Shown here piece after piece: positions 35,051-44,016 of a stretch of 64,000 bases of DNA. The position numbers and the translations under genes were made by a program. Numbering within the stretch: the first letter of the stretch is position 1; every line of letters begins with the position of its first letter. Origin of the DNA: Hoeflea ulvae (GTDB lineage Bacteria; Pseudomonadota; Alphaproteobacteria; Rhizobiales; Rhizobiaceae); the NCBI RefSeq assembly GCF_026619435.1, contig NZ_JAOVZQ010000002.1, forward strand, positions 62,001-126,000, read 5' to 3'. The notes under the pieces were generated by a model, which searched no databases, was not told the DNA's origin, and was given only the letters and a program-made list of their open reading frames with translations.

Positions 35051-36433
35051 TCATGAGGACGCACTGCGGTCGGGCGCCTCTGGGCCGGAGGCGGGGGAAC
35101 GGTCAGAAGAGCCAGGCTCCGCTGTCTTCGATGATGTGAACCGGTTCCATCGAAACGGTTTCGGATCAACAATCGGAGGGCGATCGAGAAGCATGTCGGC
35201 CGCAAGCCGCCCCAATCCCGGGCCAAGTCCGAAACCATGTCCGGAGCAGCCGGAAGCAATATAGGCACCTGCCAGGCCCGGGATCTGATCGACCACGGGA
35301 ACCGCATCGGGCGTCACATCCATGACACCGGCCCAAGCGTGAGTTGTGCGCGCATGCGCGAATTGGGGGAAGACCTTGCTGGCATTCCTGACCGCACGCT
35401 CAAGGAAGGGTTTCGACGGGCTGGGATCAAGGCTGCGCACCGCTTCGAAGATCGTCGGCCTGTCCGCGTCCCAGTGTCTTGAAAGCGAAAGGTCCTTGAG
35501 GAACGAGGGACCGATACGCAGATGGAATTCCCGCCAGTTCTCGATCAATCTGGGAAGGTACTGGCGAAACAGGCGGAAATTGTCAGGGACAATCTCGGCG
35601 ATATTGGCGTTTCGCAGGGTCAGTGTATGGCCGCCATCAAGGCGGGGACGAAAGGAGAAATTTTCGGTCCCGAACGGATGGTCAGGCAGGCCCTGCGCAC
35701 CGACAACGCGCGCAACCGTGCCGATGAGCCGCAACTGGGGGAAGTCGATGTCGTGATTGCCAAGCAGGGTGCGGCTCCATGCGCCCGCGGCTATCACCAC
35801 CTTCTGCGCGCGGATGCGGCCGCGTTCCGTGACGACACCGGTCACGCGTCCCCCCTCAATATCGAGAGACCGGACGGCGCACTGGGTGACGACCGCGACA
35901 CCGGCCCCGCGCGCCGCCTGTGCCATGGCGGGAACGGCCAACCAGGGTTCGGCATAGCCGTCTTGCGGCGACCACAGCGCCATGCGCACGTCACCCGCCA
36001 GCTCGGGAGTTCCGGCTTTCACCCGCTCACTGTTCAACAGGGTGGTTTCGATACCGTATCGATTGCCGATCTCGTGCCAGCGCATCCAGTGGTCCGCATC
36101 GCGCCGGGTAAAGGCTGCATAGGTGATTCCTGCCTGCCGGAATCCCGTTGTTCCCTTGATCCGTGTATCCATGACGCGCCAGAGTGCCAGTGAGGCGCTG
36201 GCCAGCGGCAGTTCAGCCTCTTCCCGTCCCATCTGGCGCACCCATCCCCAGTTGCGGCTGGATTGCTCTCCAGCGATCACCCCTTTCTCGCAAAGAGCAA
36301 CCGACACCCCTGCTTCTGCCAGCTCCAGCGCTGTCATGACGCCGACAATGCCTCCGCCGATAACGACGACATCCGCCGAGAGCGGAAGCGTGGCGTCGCC
36401 CTCAAAGGCGGCGACCGGTACTGAAAGGGTCAT
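35051..36433 (-). CDS. FAD-dependent oxidoreductase (DAO family)
   Basis: 460 residues. The N-terminal dinucleotide-binding motif is VVVIGGGIVGVMTALELAEAG. SSRNWGWVRQMGREEAELPLA is typical of DAO-fold amine/amino-acid oxidases, and the C-terminal SGCSGHGFGLGPGLGRLAADM closes the FAD site. A polar ~30-residue tail follows. The start overlaps the aldehyde dehydrogenase stop (ATGA), so the two are coupled, the arrangement of PuuB/PuuC-type amine catabolism: oxidation of an amine or amino acid to an imine/aldehyde, then to an acid. The substrate is not defined. Confidence 0.9.
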   Translation of the reverse strand: MTLSVPVAAFEGDATLPLSADVVVIGGGIVGVMTALELAEAGVSVALCEKGVIAGEQSSRNWGWVRQMGREEAELPLASASLALWRVMDTRIKGTTGFRQAGITYAAFTRRDADHWMRWHEIGNRYGIETTLLNSERVKAGTPELAGDVRMALWSPQDGYAEPWLAVPAMAQAARGAGVAVVTQCAVRSLDIEGGRVTGVVTERGRIRAQKVVIAAGAWSRTLLGNHDIDFPQLRLIGTVARVVGAQGLPDHPFGTENFSFRPRLDGGHTLTLRNANIAEIVPDNFRLFRQYLPRLIENWREFHLRIGPSFLKDLSLSRHWDADRPTIFEAVRSLDPSPSKPFLERAVRNASKVFPQFAHARTTHAWAGVMDVTPDAVPVVDQIPGLAGAYIASGCSGHGFGLGPGLGRLAADMLLDRPPIVDPKPFRWNRFTSSKTAEPGSSDRSPASGPEAPDRSASS

Positions 36434-37929
36434 TTGCCGGTCTCCAAACCTATCCAGATGGTCTTGGTCTGCTGATACTGCGCCAGCGCTTCCAGACCGT
36501 TGTCGCGGCTAAGCGATCCTGATCTGCGATAGCCGCCAAAGGGGGTCGCGACCGAACCTTCGGAGAAGCAATTCACCGAGACGGTGCCTACAGGCAACGC
36601 ACGGGCGAAGCGGAACGCCTGGTCAATGTCCTGGGTAAAAACAGAGGCATGAAGGCCGAACTCCGTATCTGCAGCCAGCTTCAAGGCAGCGTCATCGCTG
36701 TCAACCTTCATGAGGCCCATGACCGGCCCGAAGATTTCCTCCCTGGCGATCTTCATGCCGGGCGTGACGCCGTCGAATATTGTCGGCTTGAGAAAGAAGC
36801 CGGGACTGTCGTCCAGGTCCGCGCTCCCGAGCAGGACCTGCGCGCCCTCTTCGACCCCCGACCTCAGATAGCCTGCGACCCGGTCCCGATGCTCGGCAGT
36901 GATCATCGCTCCCATGTCCGTGGCCGGATCGAGGGGGTCACCCACCTGAAGCTTCTTCACCCGTTCCAGGGTCCGTTCCACAAACTCTTCATAGCGGCTG
37001 CGATGAACGATCTGGCGCATATTGGCGGAACAGTTCTGACCGCCGTTCCAGAACGCCGCCATCACCGAGGCCTCGATCATCTCGTCGGTGATACGCGCCT
37101 GTTCAAGCACGATGAACGGGCTCTTGCCCCCCAGCTCCAGGCCGACAGGCTTCATGTTGGTCTCTGCGGCATAGCCGAGCAGGAACGCGCCGACTTCGCC
37201 CGAACCGGTGAAGGACACCGTGTCGATATCCGGGTGTCGTCCGATCGCCTGTCCGACGACTTCGCCAAGACCCGGGAGAATGTTCAGCACTCCGGGGGGG
37301 ACGCCGGCTTCCGCTGCAAGCTCTCCAAGCCGCAGAGCCGTTAGAGAGGACTGCTCGGCCGGTTTGAGAATCACGGAACAGCCCGTGGCCAGCGCCGGCG
37401 CCAGCTTCCACGCCGCCATCAGCAGGGGAAAGTTCCACGGAACGATGAGACCCGCCACGCCGATCGGCTCCTGGACGATCATCGAGAACGCCTCCGGCCC
37501 GGTCGGCACCACGCGGCCAAATGTCTTGTCGATGGTTTCGGCGTACCATTGGAAGAAATGCGGCACCTCGTGCGCCACCTCATTGCGGCAGTCCCGGATG
37601 GTCTTGCCGCTGTCGAGCGCTTCAAGCAGTGCCAGCTCCTCGCCGCGCTCGCGCAACAATGCGGCAAACCGCAACAGGACATCCTTGCGCTGCGCGGGGT
37701 CGCAGCGCGACCATGCGCCGTCATCAAAGGCCCTGCGCGCGGCCCTGACTGCATGATCGACATCCGCACCGTCGCAGGCGGAAACTTCGGCCAACAGGGC
37801 GCCGGTGGCAGGGTTGAGGGTCGCAAAGGTCTTCCCGGAACGCGCGGGAACCGCAGCGCCGTCTATCCAGGCGCGCGTCTCGATCCTCACATTCTCCGCA
37901 AGTTCTCGGTTGCGGTGCGCATCACTCAT
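36430..37929 (-). CDS. NAD-dependent aldehyde dehydrogenase (PuuC-like)
   Basis: 499 residues, standard ALDH length. The catalytic Cys is in NGGQNCSANMR, the general-base Glu in GLELGGKSPF, and the cofactor loop is FTGSGEVGAFLL. The C-terminal NCFSEGSVATPFGGYRRSG and QQTKTIWI resemble gamma-glutamyl-aminobutyraldehyde dehydrogenase. Its start overlaps the molybdoenzyme stop by 8 bp, and its stop overlaps the FAD oxidase start. It probably oxidises the aldehyde produced by the neighbouring oxidase. Confidence 0.93.
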   Translation of the reverse strand: MSDAHRNRELAENVRIETRAWIDGAAVPARSGKTFATLNPATGALLAEVSACDGADVDHAVRAARRAFDDGAWSRCDPAQRKDVLLRFAALLRERGEELALLEALDSGKTIRDCRNEVAHEVPHFFQWYAETIDKTFGRVVPTGPEAFSMIVQEPIGVAGLIVPWNFPLLMAAWKLAPALATGCSVILKPAEQSSLTALRLGELAAEAGVPPGVLNILPGLGEVVGQAIGRHPDIDTVSFTGSGEVGAFLLGYAAETNMKPVGLELGGKSPFIVLEQARITDEMIEASVMAAFWNGGQNCSANMRQIVHRSRYEEFVERTLERVKKLQVGDPLDPATDMGAMITAEHRDRVAGYLRSGVEEGAQVLLGSADLDDSPGFFLKPTIFDGVTPGMKIAREEIFGPVMGLMKVDSDDAALKLAADTEFGLHASVFTQDIDQAFRFARALPVGTVSVNCFSEGSVATPFGGYRRSGSLSRDNGLEALAQYQQTKTIWIGLETGK

Positions 37930-40257
37930 CGCCGGTTCCTTCTCTTTCTAGGGTGACAAAACAGGGGGGATCAAAGGCGCGCACGGGCGGCAGGGCACCT
38001 GTCCATTTGCGCACGGCGACCCTGCTGACCTGGCCGGTACAGCCCCGCGTCAATTGCGAGGTGCCCTTGTCGGGCGTAAGCACATTTGCCGAGCCATGCG
38101 CGCAGAAGACACGTGCCGTCCCTTCGGGATCCGGTTGGGGGTCGAACCAGGCTCCGGTTTGCAGGTGCGCGACGCCGGGCCGAACGCTCGGGGTAATCTC
38201 GACGCCTGCGAGGCAGGCGCCGCAATCGTTTTCCACGCGCGCAACGTCGCCATTTTTCAGTGAGAGCGCCGAGGCATCGGCCGGGTTCAACCGCAGCTTT
38301 TCGCGACCAGCCACCTTTGCCCGGCAAGAGGTTTCCCCGAAATCCAGCTGGCTGTGAAGCCGCGTCGAAGGCGCATTGGCAATCAGATGGAATGGGTATC
38401 GCGCATCGGGTGCGCGCAGATGCGGACGCCAAACGGGCATGCCGGGCGCATCATCATAGCCGTAGGCGGCAATTTCCTGGCTGAAGATCTCGATCCTACC
38501 GCTGGGCGTGCCGAGAGGGCGGTCCACAGGCGCCTTGCGAAAGGCTTCGAGGAACCCGCCGCTGTCAGCCTCGCAGGGCAGATCGATCCACCCCCTGCGC
38601 CAGAACTCATCGAAATCCGGCGCATCAAGGCCCCGTTCCTCAAGCGCCTTGCGGGTCGGCTCATAAAGATGGCGCAGCCACTGGTCCGGCGAGCGGCCTT
38701 CGGTAAATCCTGCATGTTCTTCCGGTCCCATCGCTTCGGCCACGGCCGCCAGCGCCTCGTGGTCGGAACGCGCCTCGCCTCTCGGTTCGCACAACTGCTG
38801 CATCGCAAACAGACGCGGATCATTGCGGGTACCGCCAAAGTCCGAGCGTTCAAGCGAGAAGGAGATCGGCAAGACGATGTCGGCGGACTTCGCAGTGGCG
38901 GTCCAGGCCTGTTCCTGCACAACAAAGGTATCGACCCGACCGATCGCCTGCGACAGACGATGGAGATCCTGATGGTGATGAAAGGGGTTCCCCCGGCCCA
39001 CCACAGCAGGCGAATGTCCGGGAAGGTTCGCTCCTGTCCCATGAAGCTGAACGGCGCCCCGGGATTGAGCAGCATGTCGGAAATCGATGCAACGGGTATC
39101 CACTCGGAACAGCTATTCTTCCCCTGCGGCATGACCGGTATCGGAACCGCGACCTTCTGGCGTCCGGTATGGGCAAGCGACCCGAAGGCATAGGTGAATC
39201 CGCGACCGGGCAGACCGATCTGTCCGACCATCGACGCCAGAGCAAGGGCCGCCCAGAGCGGCTGCTCGCCGAACTCCGCGCGCTGAATCGCGTGCGCGAC
39301 GGAAATCAGCGACTTTCGCCGAACGAGTTCGCGCGCGAGTGTCGCAATCGTTTCGGCGGAAATGCCGGTGATTGCCTCCGCCCATGCCGGCGTTTTCGGG
39401 CCACCGTCGGTGGCGCCGACCAGGTACTCGCGGAATCGCTCATAGCCCACGCAATGGGTTTTCAGGAACTTCGTGTCGGCAAGACCTTCATCCTGCAACA
39501 CGAAAGCCATCGCCAGGATGAGCGCGGTGTCCGTGCCCGGCCGTATCGGATGCCACACGGTGCCGATGTCGGCCGGCATGTCGTCGCAAATGGGCGAGAC
39601 CAGGTGAAACACCCCGCCGCGGGCCGATATCCGGCGCATGGCATCATGTTCGATATGATCGCTGACGCCGCCATTGCCGATGGCCGAGTTGCGCGGCGGC
39701 ATGCCGCCGAAACTGACGATGAGTTCTGTTTCTGCCACAACCTGTTTCCAGGAAACGGTGTTTCGCGAGATCTCGCCGAAGCTGCCGATCAGTCTAGGCA
39801 GCAACGGCGCGGACGCACCGGCGCTATAGCTGCTCACCCCGGTGACATAGCCCCCGAACACGCTGTTGAGAAACCGGTGGATCTGGCTCTGGGCATGGTG
39901 GAAGCGCCCCGCGCTGGCCCAGCCATAAGATCCGCCATACACGCTCGCCGCGCCGAAGTCGGCTCGCACGCGCTTCACCTCACCCGCCAGCAGTTCGGAG
40001 GCTTTTTCCCAGCTCACCTCGACGAAGGGCTCACCGATCGGGCGCGGGCGCGGACCCGGGCCGTACCGGAGCCAGCTTTCCCGGATCGCCGGCCGGAGCA
40101 CACGCGCGGGATGATCCAGGGCGTTGCGATAGTTTTGCAGCATCGGATTTGGTGCGCGATCGCCCTCGTGCGGCGTAAGCTTCAGCCCATCGCGGTCTTT
40201 CCGTGCGTAGAATGCGCCCCAGTGGCTGGAGTGGATGACATCGCGTGACATGGTCAT
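37922..40257 (-). pseudogene. BisC/DMSO-reductase-type molybdopterin oxidoreductase, frameshifted
   Basis: About 778 residues if corrected, the usual length of cytoplasmic biotin-sulfoxide/TMAO reductases. There is no Tat signal (starts MTMSRDVIHSSHWGAFYA). GSYGWASAGRFHHAQSQIHR holds the likely Mo-ligand Ser, and SFGGMPPRNSAIGNGGVSDH and the C-terminal LIANAPSTRLHSQLDFG are family blocks. At 38990-38994 a run of five G (minus strand) should be six; adding one joins WWAGG to NPFHHHQDLHRL and restores the frame. Such enzymes reduce S- or N-oxides. It overlaps OppF (ATGA) and the aldehyde dehydrogenase, so it lies inside one operon. Everything else is intact, so a sequence error is likely. Confidence 0.87.
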
Positions 40258-41231
40258 GCCTCCACCGGCGGAAGCGATTCCGCGTGGTGGCAGGCGACAA
40301 GCCGCCCCATCACCGGTCGCAACACGGGCGTTTCCGAGCGGCATCGCTCTGTTACAAAGGGACATCGGGGATGAAACCGGCATCCGCTGGGCGGATCGAG
40401 CGGTGAAGGCGGCTCGCCTTCCAAAACTTGGGAACTGGCCACCCATTCCGGATCCGGCACTGGCGACACGCTGCGTAGCAGCCGGGTATAAGGATGAGCC
40501 GGCGCGTCGAAGACCGCCCGCGTGGCCCCGCTCTCGATCACCTGCCCCAGATACATCACGGCGGTCCGCTCACAGAAGTGACGGACAACGCCGAGATCGT
40601 GGGAAATGAAAACGAAGGCTATGTTCCGTTCCTTTTTCAGGCGCGCCATCAGGTTGAGAATTTGGGCCTGAACCGAAACATCAAGCGCCGAGACCGGCTC
40701 GTCGGCGATGATCATGCTGGGTGAAAGAACGAGAGCCCGGGCGATGCCGATCCGTTGCTTCTGGCCGCCAGAGAACTCGTGAGGGAAACGGCTGGCGGCT
40801 TCCGGCGGCAGACCGACTTCGCTCAACGCGCTGTGCACGAGCCCATTGATGGCTGCACCCGAAGCGATCTTGTGCACGCGGATAGCTTCCGCGAGCGCGT
40901 CGCCGATGCGCATCCGGGGCGACAGCGACGCCGCAGGATCCTGGAAGATCATCTGCAGTTTGGGACGCAGATGCCGCAACTGGCGCACAGCCATTTGGGA
41001 AATGTCGGTTCCGTTGAAAACCACTGTGCCGCCGCTGGGCTTGACCAGCCGCAGAATTGCACGCGCGACCGTGGACTTTCCGCAGCCGCTCTCGCCGACG
41101 ATGCCGAGCGCCTCGCCTTCGTCGACTTTGAAACTCACCCCATCCACGGCCTTCAGCGGATAGGTCCTCGGCACGGGCCAGCCCCTGCGGATTGAATAGG
41201 TCACACGCAGGTCATCGACACTAAGAAGCAT
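40254..41231 (-). CDS. OppF/DppF-type ABC transporter ATP-binding protein
   Basis: 325 residues from [10 protein letters not shown], after GGAGG; overlaps the OppD-type stop by 11 bp. Walker A is [19 protein letters not shown]-loop QMIFQDPAASLSPRMRI, signature FSGGQKQRIGIARAL, Walker B MIIADEPVSALDVSVQ, H-loop FISHDLGVV. The C-terminal oligopeptide domain has the cysteine-rich CRFHPRCPFVTERCRSE. Together with OppD it powers the peptide/nickel-family importer. Confidence 0.93.
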   Translation of the reverse strand: MLLSVDDLRVTYSIRRGWPVPRTYPLKAVDGVSFKVDEGEALGIVGESGCGKSTVARAILRLVKPSGGTVVFNGTDISQMAVRQLRHLRPKLQMIFQDPAASLSPRMRIGDALAEAIRVHKIASGAAINGLVHSALSEVGLPPEAASRFPHEFSGGQKQRIGIARALVLSPSMIIADEPVSALDVSVQAQILNLMARLKKERNIAFVFISHDLGVVRHFCERTAVMYLGQVIESGATRAVFDAPAHPYTRLLRSVSPVPDPEWVASSQVLEGEPPSPLDPPSGCRFHPRCPFVTERCRSETPVLRPVMGRLVACHHAESLPPVEA

Positions 41232-42204
41232 TGTCGCCTCCATTGACGTGCAGCCAGCAGCGGACAGTATGGTCCGGCGTGCCTTCCAGCGTGACCGGCG
41301 GCGGCATCTTGTGGCATATCTCCATCGCATGCGGACACCTGTCCATGAACCGGCATCCATCCGGCATGCTCGGAAGGGATGGCACCCTTCCCGGAATCGA
41401 GGCCAGTTCCGACAAATCCCGGTCGACCCTGGGCAAACTGGCGAGAAGCGCGCGGGAATAGGGGTGCGCGGGACGGCGGAAAAGCTCCTGGACGGACGCG
41501 GATTCAACCAGATCGCCGCCATACATCACGACGACGCGGTCAGCGTGACCGGCCACGATCCCCAGATTGTGGGTGATGAGCAGCATGCCCATCTTTCCCT
41601 CGCCCTGCAAAAGATCGAGAAGATCGAGAATCTGGCGCTGTACGGTCACATCGAGCGCCGTTGTCGGTTCGTCCGCAATCAGCAGACGGGGGTGACATGC
41701 GATCGCCAGCGCAATTACCACACGCTGGCGCATGCCGCCGGAGAACTCGTGCGGATAGGAATTGTACCGGCTGGCGGCAGACGGGATCCGCACTTTCTCC
41801 ATCAAGGCAATCGCTGCGGTTCGAGCTTCGCGCTTGCCCATACCGAGGTGATCACGCAGCGGCTCGGCGATCTGCTCGCCGACGCTCAGGACAGGGTTAA
41901 GCGCCGTCATTGGCTCCTGGAACACCATGCCGATCCTTGCGCCTCGGATCTTCTCCATCCGGACTTCCGGCAGTGCTTCGATCGCGACGGAATCGAGGAT
42001 AACGCGGCCTTCGGTGATCGCGGCGACGGAGGGAAGAAGTCCCATGATAGACATGGCGAGCAGGCTCTTGCCGCAACCGCTTTCGCCGACGATTGCAAGG
42101 GTTTCCCCGTCAGCGACCTCAAACGAGATTTCTCGCAAGGCGTGGCAATCACGTTCGTCGAGCCGAAGCGTGGTGCGAAGGTTTTCGACACTGAGCACAC
42201 TCAT
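41221..42204 (-). CDS. OppD/DppD-type ABC transporter ATP-binding protein
   Basis: 327 residues. Walker [20 protein letters not shown]-loop [17 protein letters not shown], signature [19 protein letters not shown], Walker [18 protein letters not shown]-loop [10 protein letters not shown]; the C-terminal oligo_HPY domain has [14 protein letters not shown]. Start overlaps the OppC-type stop (ATGA). Confidence 0.94.
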   Translation of the reverse strand: MSVLSVENLRTTLRLDERDCHALREISFEVADGETLAIVGESGCGKSLLAMSIMGLLPSVAAITEGRVILDSVAIEALPEVRMEKIRGARIGMVFQEPMTALNPVLSVGEQIAEPLRDHLGMGKREARTAAIALMEKVRIPSAASRYNSYPHEFSGGMRQRVVIALAIACHPRLLIADEPTTALDVTVQRQILDLLDLLQGEGKMGMLLITHNLGIVAGHADRVVVMYGGDLVESASVQELFRRPAHPYSRALLASLPRVDRDLSELASIPGRVPSLPSMPDGCRFMDRCPHAMEICHKMPPPVTLEGTPDHTVRCWLHVNGGDNAS

Positions 42205-43055
42205 GCCGACGCCCTCGGATCATTGGCATCTCGAAGCCCGTCACCCACCAGGTTGAGACCGATCATCACCACGAGGATGGCGACCGAAGGCCAGATGGCG
42301 AGCCCTGGATAATCCAGGAGGTTGTCAAATCCCTCGCGCACCAGACCACCCAGGGTCGCCGCCGGCGGTGGAGCCCCGAGGCCGATAAAGGCCAGCGAGC
42401 TTTCGGTGCGCACGGCGGTCGCAAGCCAGAGCGTTGCGACAATGATCATGTCATCGAGCGTTTCAGGCAGGATATGACGGAACACGATGCGCGAGTCCGA
42501 ATAGCCCAGCACCCGGCAGGCATCGATGTAGTCGCGGTCCCGCAGGGCAAGGGCAGCCGAGCGCGCCATCCGGTAAAAAGCCGGAAAGGCGGTGATCGCA
42601 ATGGCGATGATCAGATTGGTGATCCCCGGACCCAACAGCGCGACAATGATAATGCCGGCCACCATTTGCGGAAAACTCATCAGCAGATCGTTGGCGGCCG
42701 AAATCCAGCGATCAATGCGGCCCCCGTAATAGCCCGACAGGATGCCGACGGCGGTGCCCGCCACCATCGCCAGCACGGTCGACGCGAGAGCTGTCCAGAG
42801 TGTGATCCGCAATCCGTAGAGTATGCGTGAAAAGGTGTCGCGGCCGAACCGGTCGGTGCCCAGCCAGTAGTCTGCCGATGGCGGACGGAAACGCGCCAGC
42901 ATCGACTGGGCATAAGGGTCATGCGGCGCGATGAACGGCGCGAACACGGCTGCCAGGAGCACGATGATCATGATCGTGGCGCCGATGCAGATGGCGATCC
43001 AGCCGGGGCTGCGGGACTTGCGAGCGGGGTGAGTGGCGCTGGTCATGTCGGTCAT
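42201..43055 (-). CDS. OppC/DppC-type ABC transporter permease
   Basis: 284 residues from MTDMTSATH; the much longer open frame upstream is a shadow of oppB. Features are GTDRFGRDTFSRILYGLRITL near residue 75, the EAA loop CRVLGYSDSRIVFRHILPETL and SSLAFIGLGAPPPAATLG. Five to six membrane spans are visible. Start overlaps the OppB-type stop (ATGA). Confidence 0.93.
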   Translation of the reverse strand: MTDMTSATHPARKSRSPGWIAICIGATIMIIVLLAAVFAPFIAPHDPYAQSMLARFRPPSADYWLGTDRFGRDTFSRILYGLRITLWTALASTVLAMVAGTAVGILSGYYGGRIDRWISAANDLLMSFPQMVAGIIIVALLGPGITNLIIAIAITAFPAFYRMARSAALALRDRDYIDACRVLGYSDSRIVFRHILPETLDDMIIVATLWLATAVRTESSLAFIGLGAPPPAATLGGLVREGFDNLLDYPGLAIWPSVAILVVMIGLNLVGDGLRDANDPRASA

Positions 43056-43996
43056 CCGGTCTTCACCCTCGGATCGGCAAACCTGTAGCAAAGGTCGGTC
43101 AATGCATTGACCAGCACAACCAGGATCGCATAGGCCACGACCAGTCCCTGCAACAACGTGTAGTCGCGCCGCTCCAGCGCCCCGATCACCAGCTTGCCAA
43201 GGCCCGGCCTGTTGAAGACGATCTCGGTCAGGACCGAGTTGCCGATCAGAACGCTGAAATAGAGCCCCGTGAAGGTTACGACGGCGAGCAGGACATTGCG
43301 CAGGGCATGCTTCCAGACGATGCGGCTGGCGGGGACGCCCTTGGCCTTGGCTGTCCGGATGAAATCCGCCCGCATGATGTTCATCATGCCGCCGCGGGTG
43401 ACGCGCGCTACATAGGCCATCATCACCAGCCCCAGATTGAGCGCAGGCAAGGCCAGCGACATCAGCCTGCCCATCGGATCGGAAAATGGTTTGCCTGACG
43501 AAATCACCGGAAACCACCCCAGCCAAACGGAAAAAACCAGCAGCATCATTACGGCAGAGACGAAGGCTGGAAAGGACAGCCCGCCAAGCGTGAAAATCCG
43601 AACCGCCCAGTCGACCCATCCCCCGTTGGACCGGGCCGCGATGACGCCGAGCGGCACGCCCAGCGTGACGCCCACGAACACGCCCGCCAGAGACAGTTCC
43701 AGGGTATAGGGAAGGACCTCGAGGATGGAGGTCAGAACCGGACGGTTGGAGATCATCGACGCGCCGAGGTCACCCCGGGCGAGTTGTGAAAGGAAGGCGA
43801 GATATTGCTGCCAGATCGGCAGGTCGAGACCGGTGGCCTGGTGAAACCGCGCGATCGCCTCGGGCGTGGCCTGATCACCCAGGATGATCAGGGCCGGATC
43901 GCCCGGGACGATGCGCACCAACACAAAGGCCAGAGTCAGGACTGCGATAAGCGTCGGTATCAGTGTCAGAAGCCGCTGGCCGACATAGCGAAGCAT
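43052..43996 (-). CDS. OppB/DppB-type ABC transporter permease
   Basis: 314 residues from MLRYVGQRLLTLIPTLIAVL; the longer open frame upstream is an overlap shadow of oppA. Family blocks are VRIVPGDPALIILGDQATPE, the EAA loop AKGVPASRIVWKHALRNVLL and VLTEIVFNRPGLGKLVIGAL. It starts 20 bp after the binding-protein stop. Confidence 0.93.
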   Translation of the reverse strand: MLRYVGQRLLTLIPTLIAVLTLAFVLVRIVPGDPALIILGDQATPEAIARFHQATGLDLPIWQQYLAFLSQLARGDLGASMISNRPVLTSILEVLPYTLELSLAGVFVGVTLGVPLGVIAARSNGGWVDWAVRIFTLGGLSFPAFVSAVMMLLVFSVWLGWFPVISSGKPFSDPMGRLMSLALPALNLGLVMMAYVARVTRGGMMNIMRADFIRTAKAKGVPASRIVWKHALRNVLLAVVTFTGLYFSVLIGNSVLTEIVFNRPGLGKLVIGALERRDYTLLQGLVVAYAILVVLVNALTDLCYRFADPRVKTG

Positions 43997-44016
43997 GATC
44001 TCGCCTTTCGCTTGGG

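Noticed and set aside
39169..40248. A 359-codon plus-strand frame
   Set aside because: Antisense to the BisC-like gene; Arg/His-rich translation without recognisable motifs.
42201..43619. Longer starts for oppC and oppB
   Set aside because: The extensions are frame shadows of the overlapping upstream genes; the ATGA-overlap or Shine-Dalgarno starts fit family lengths.
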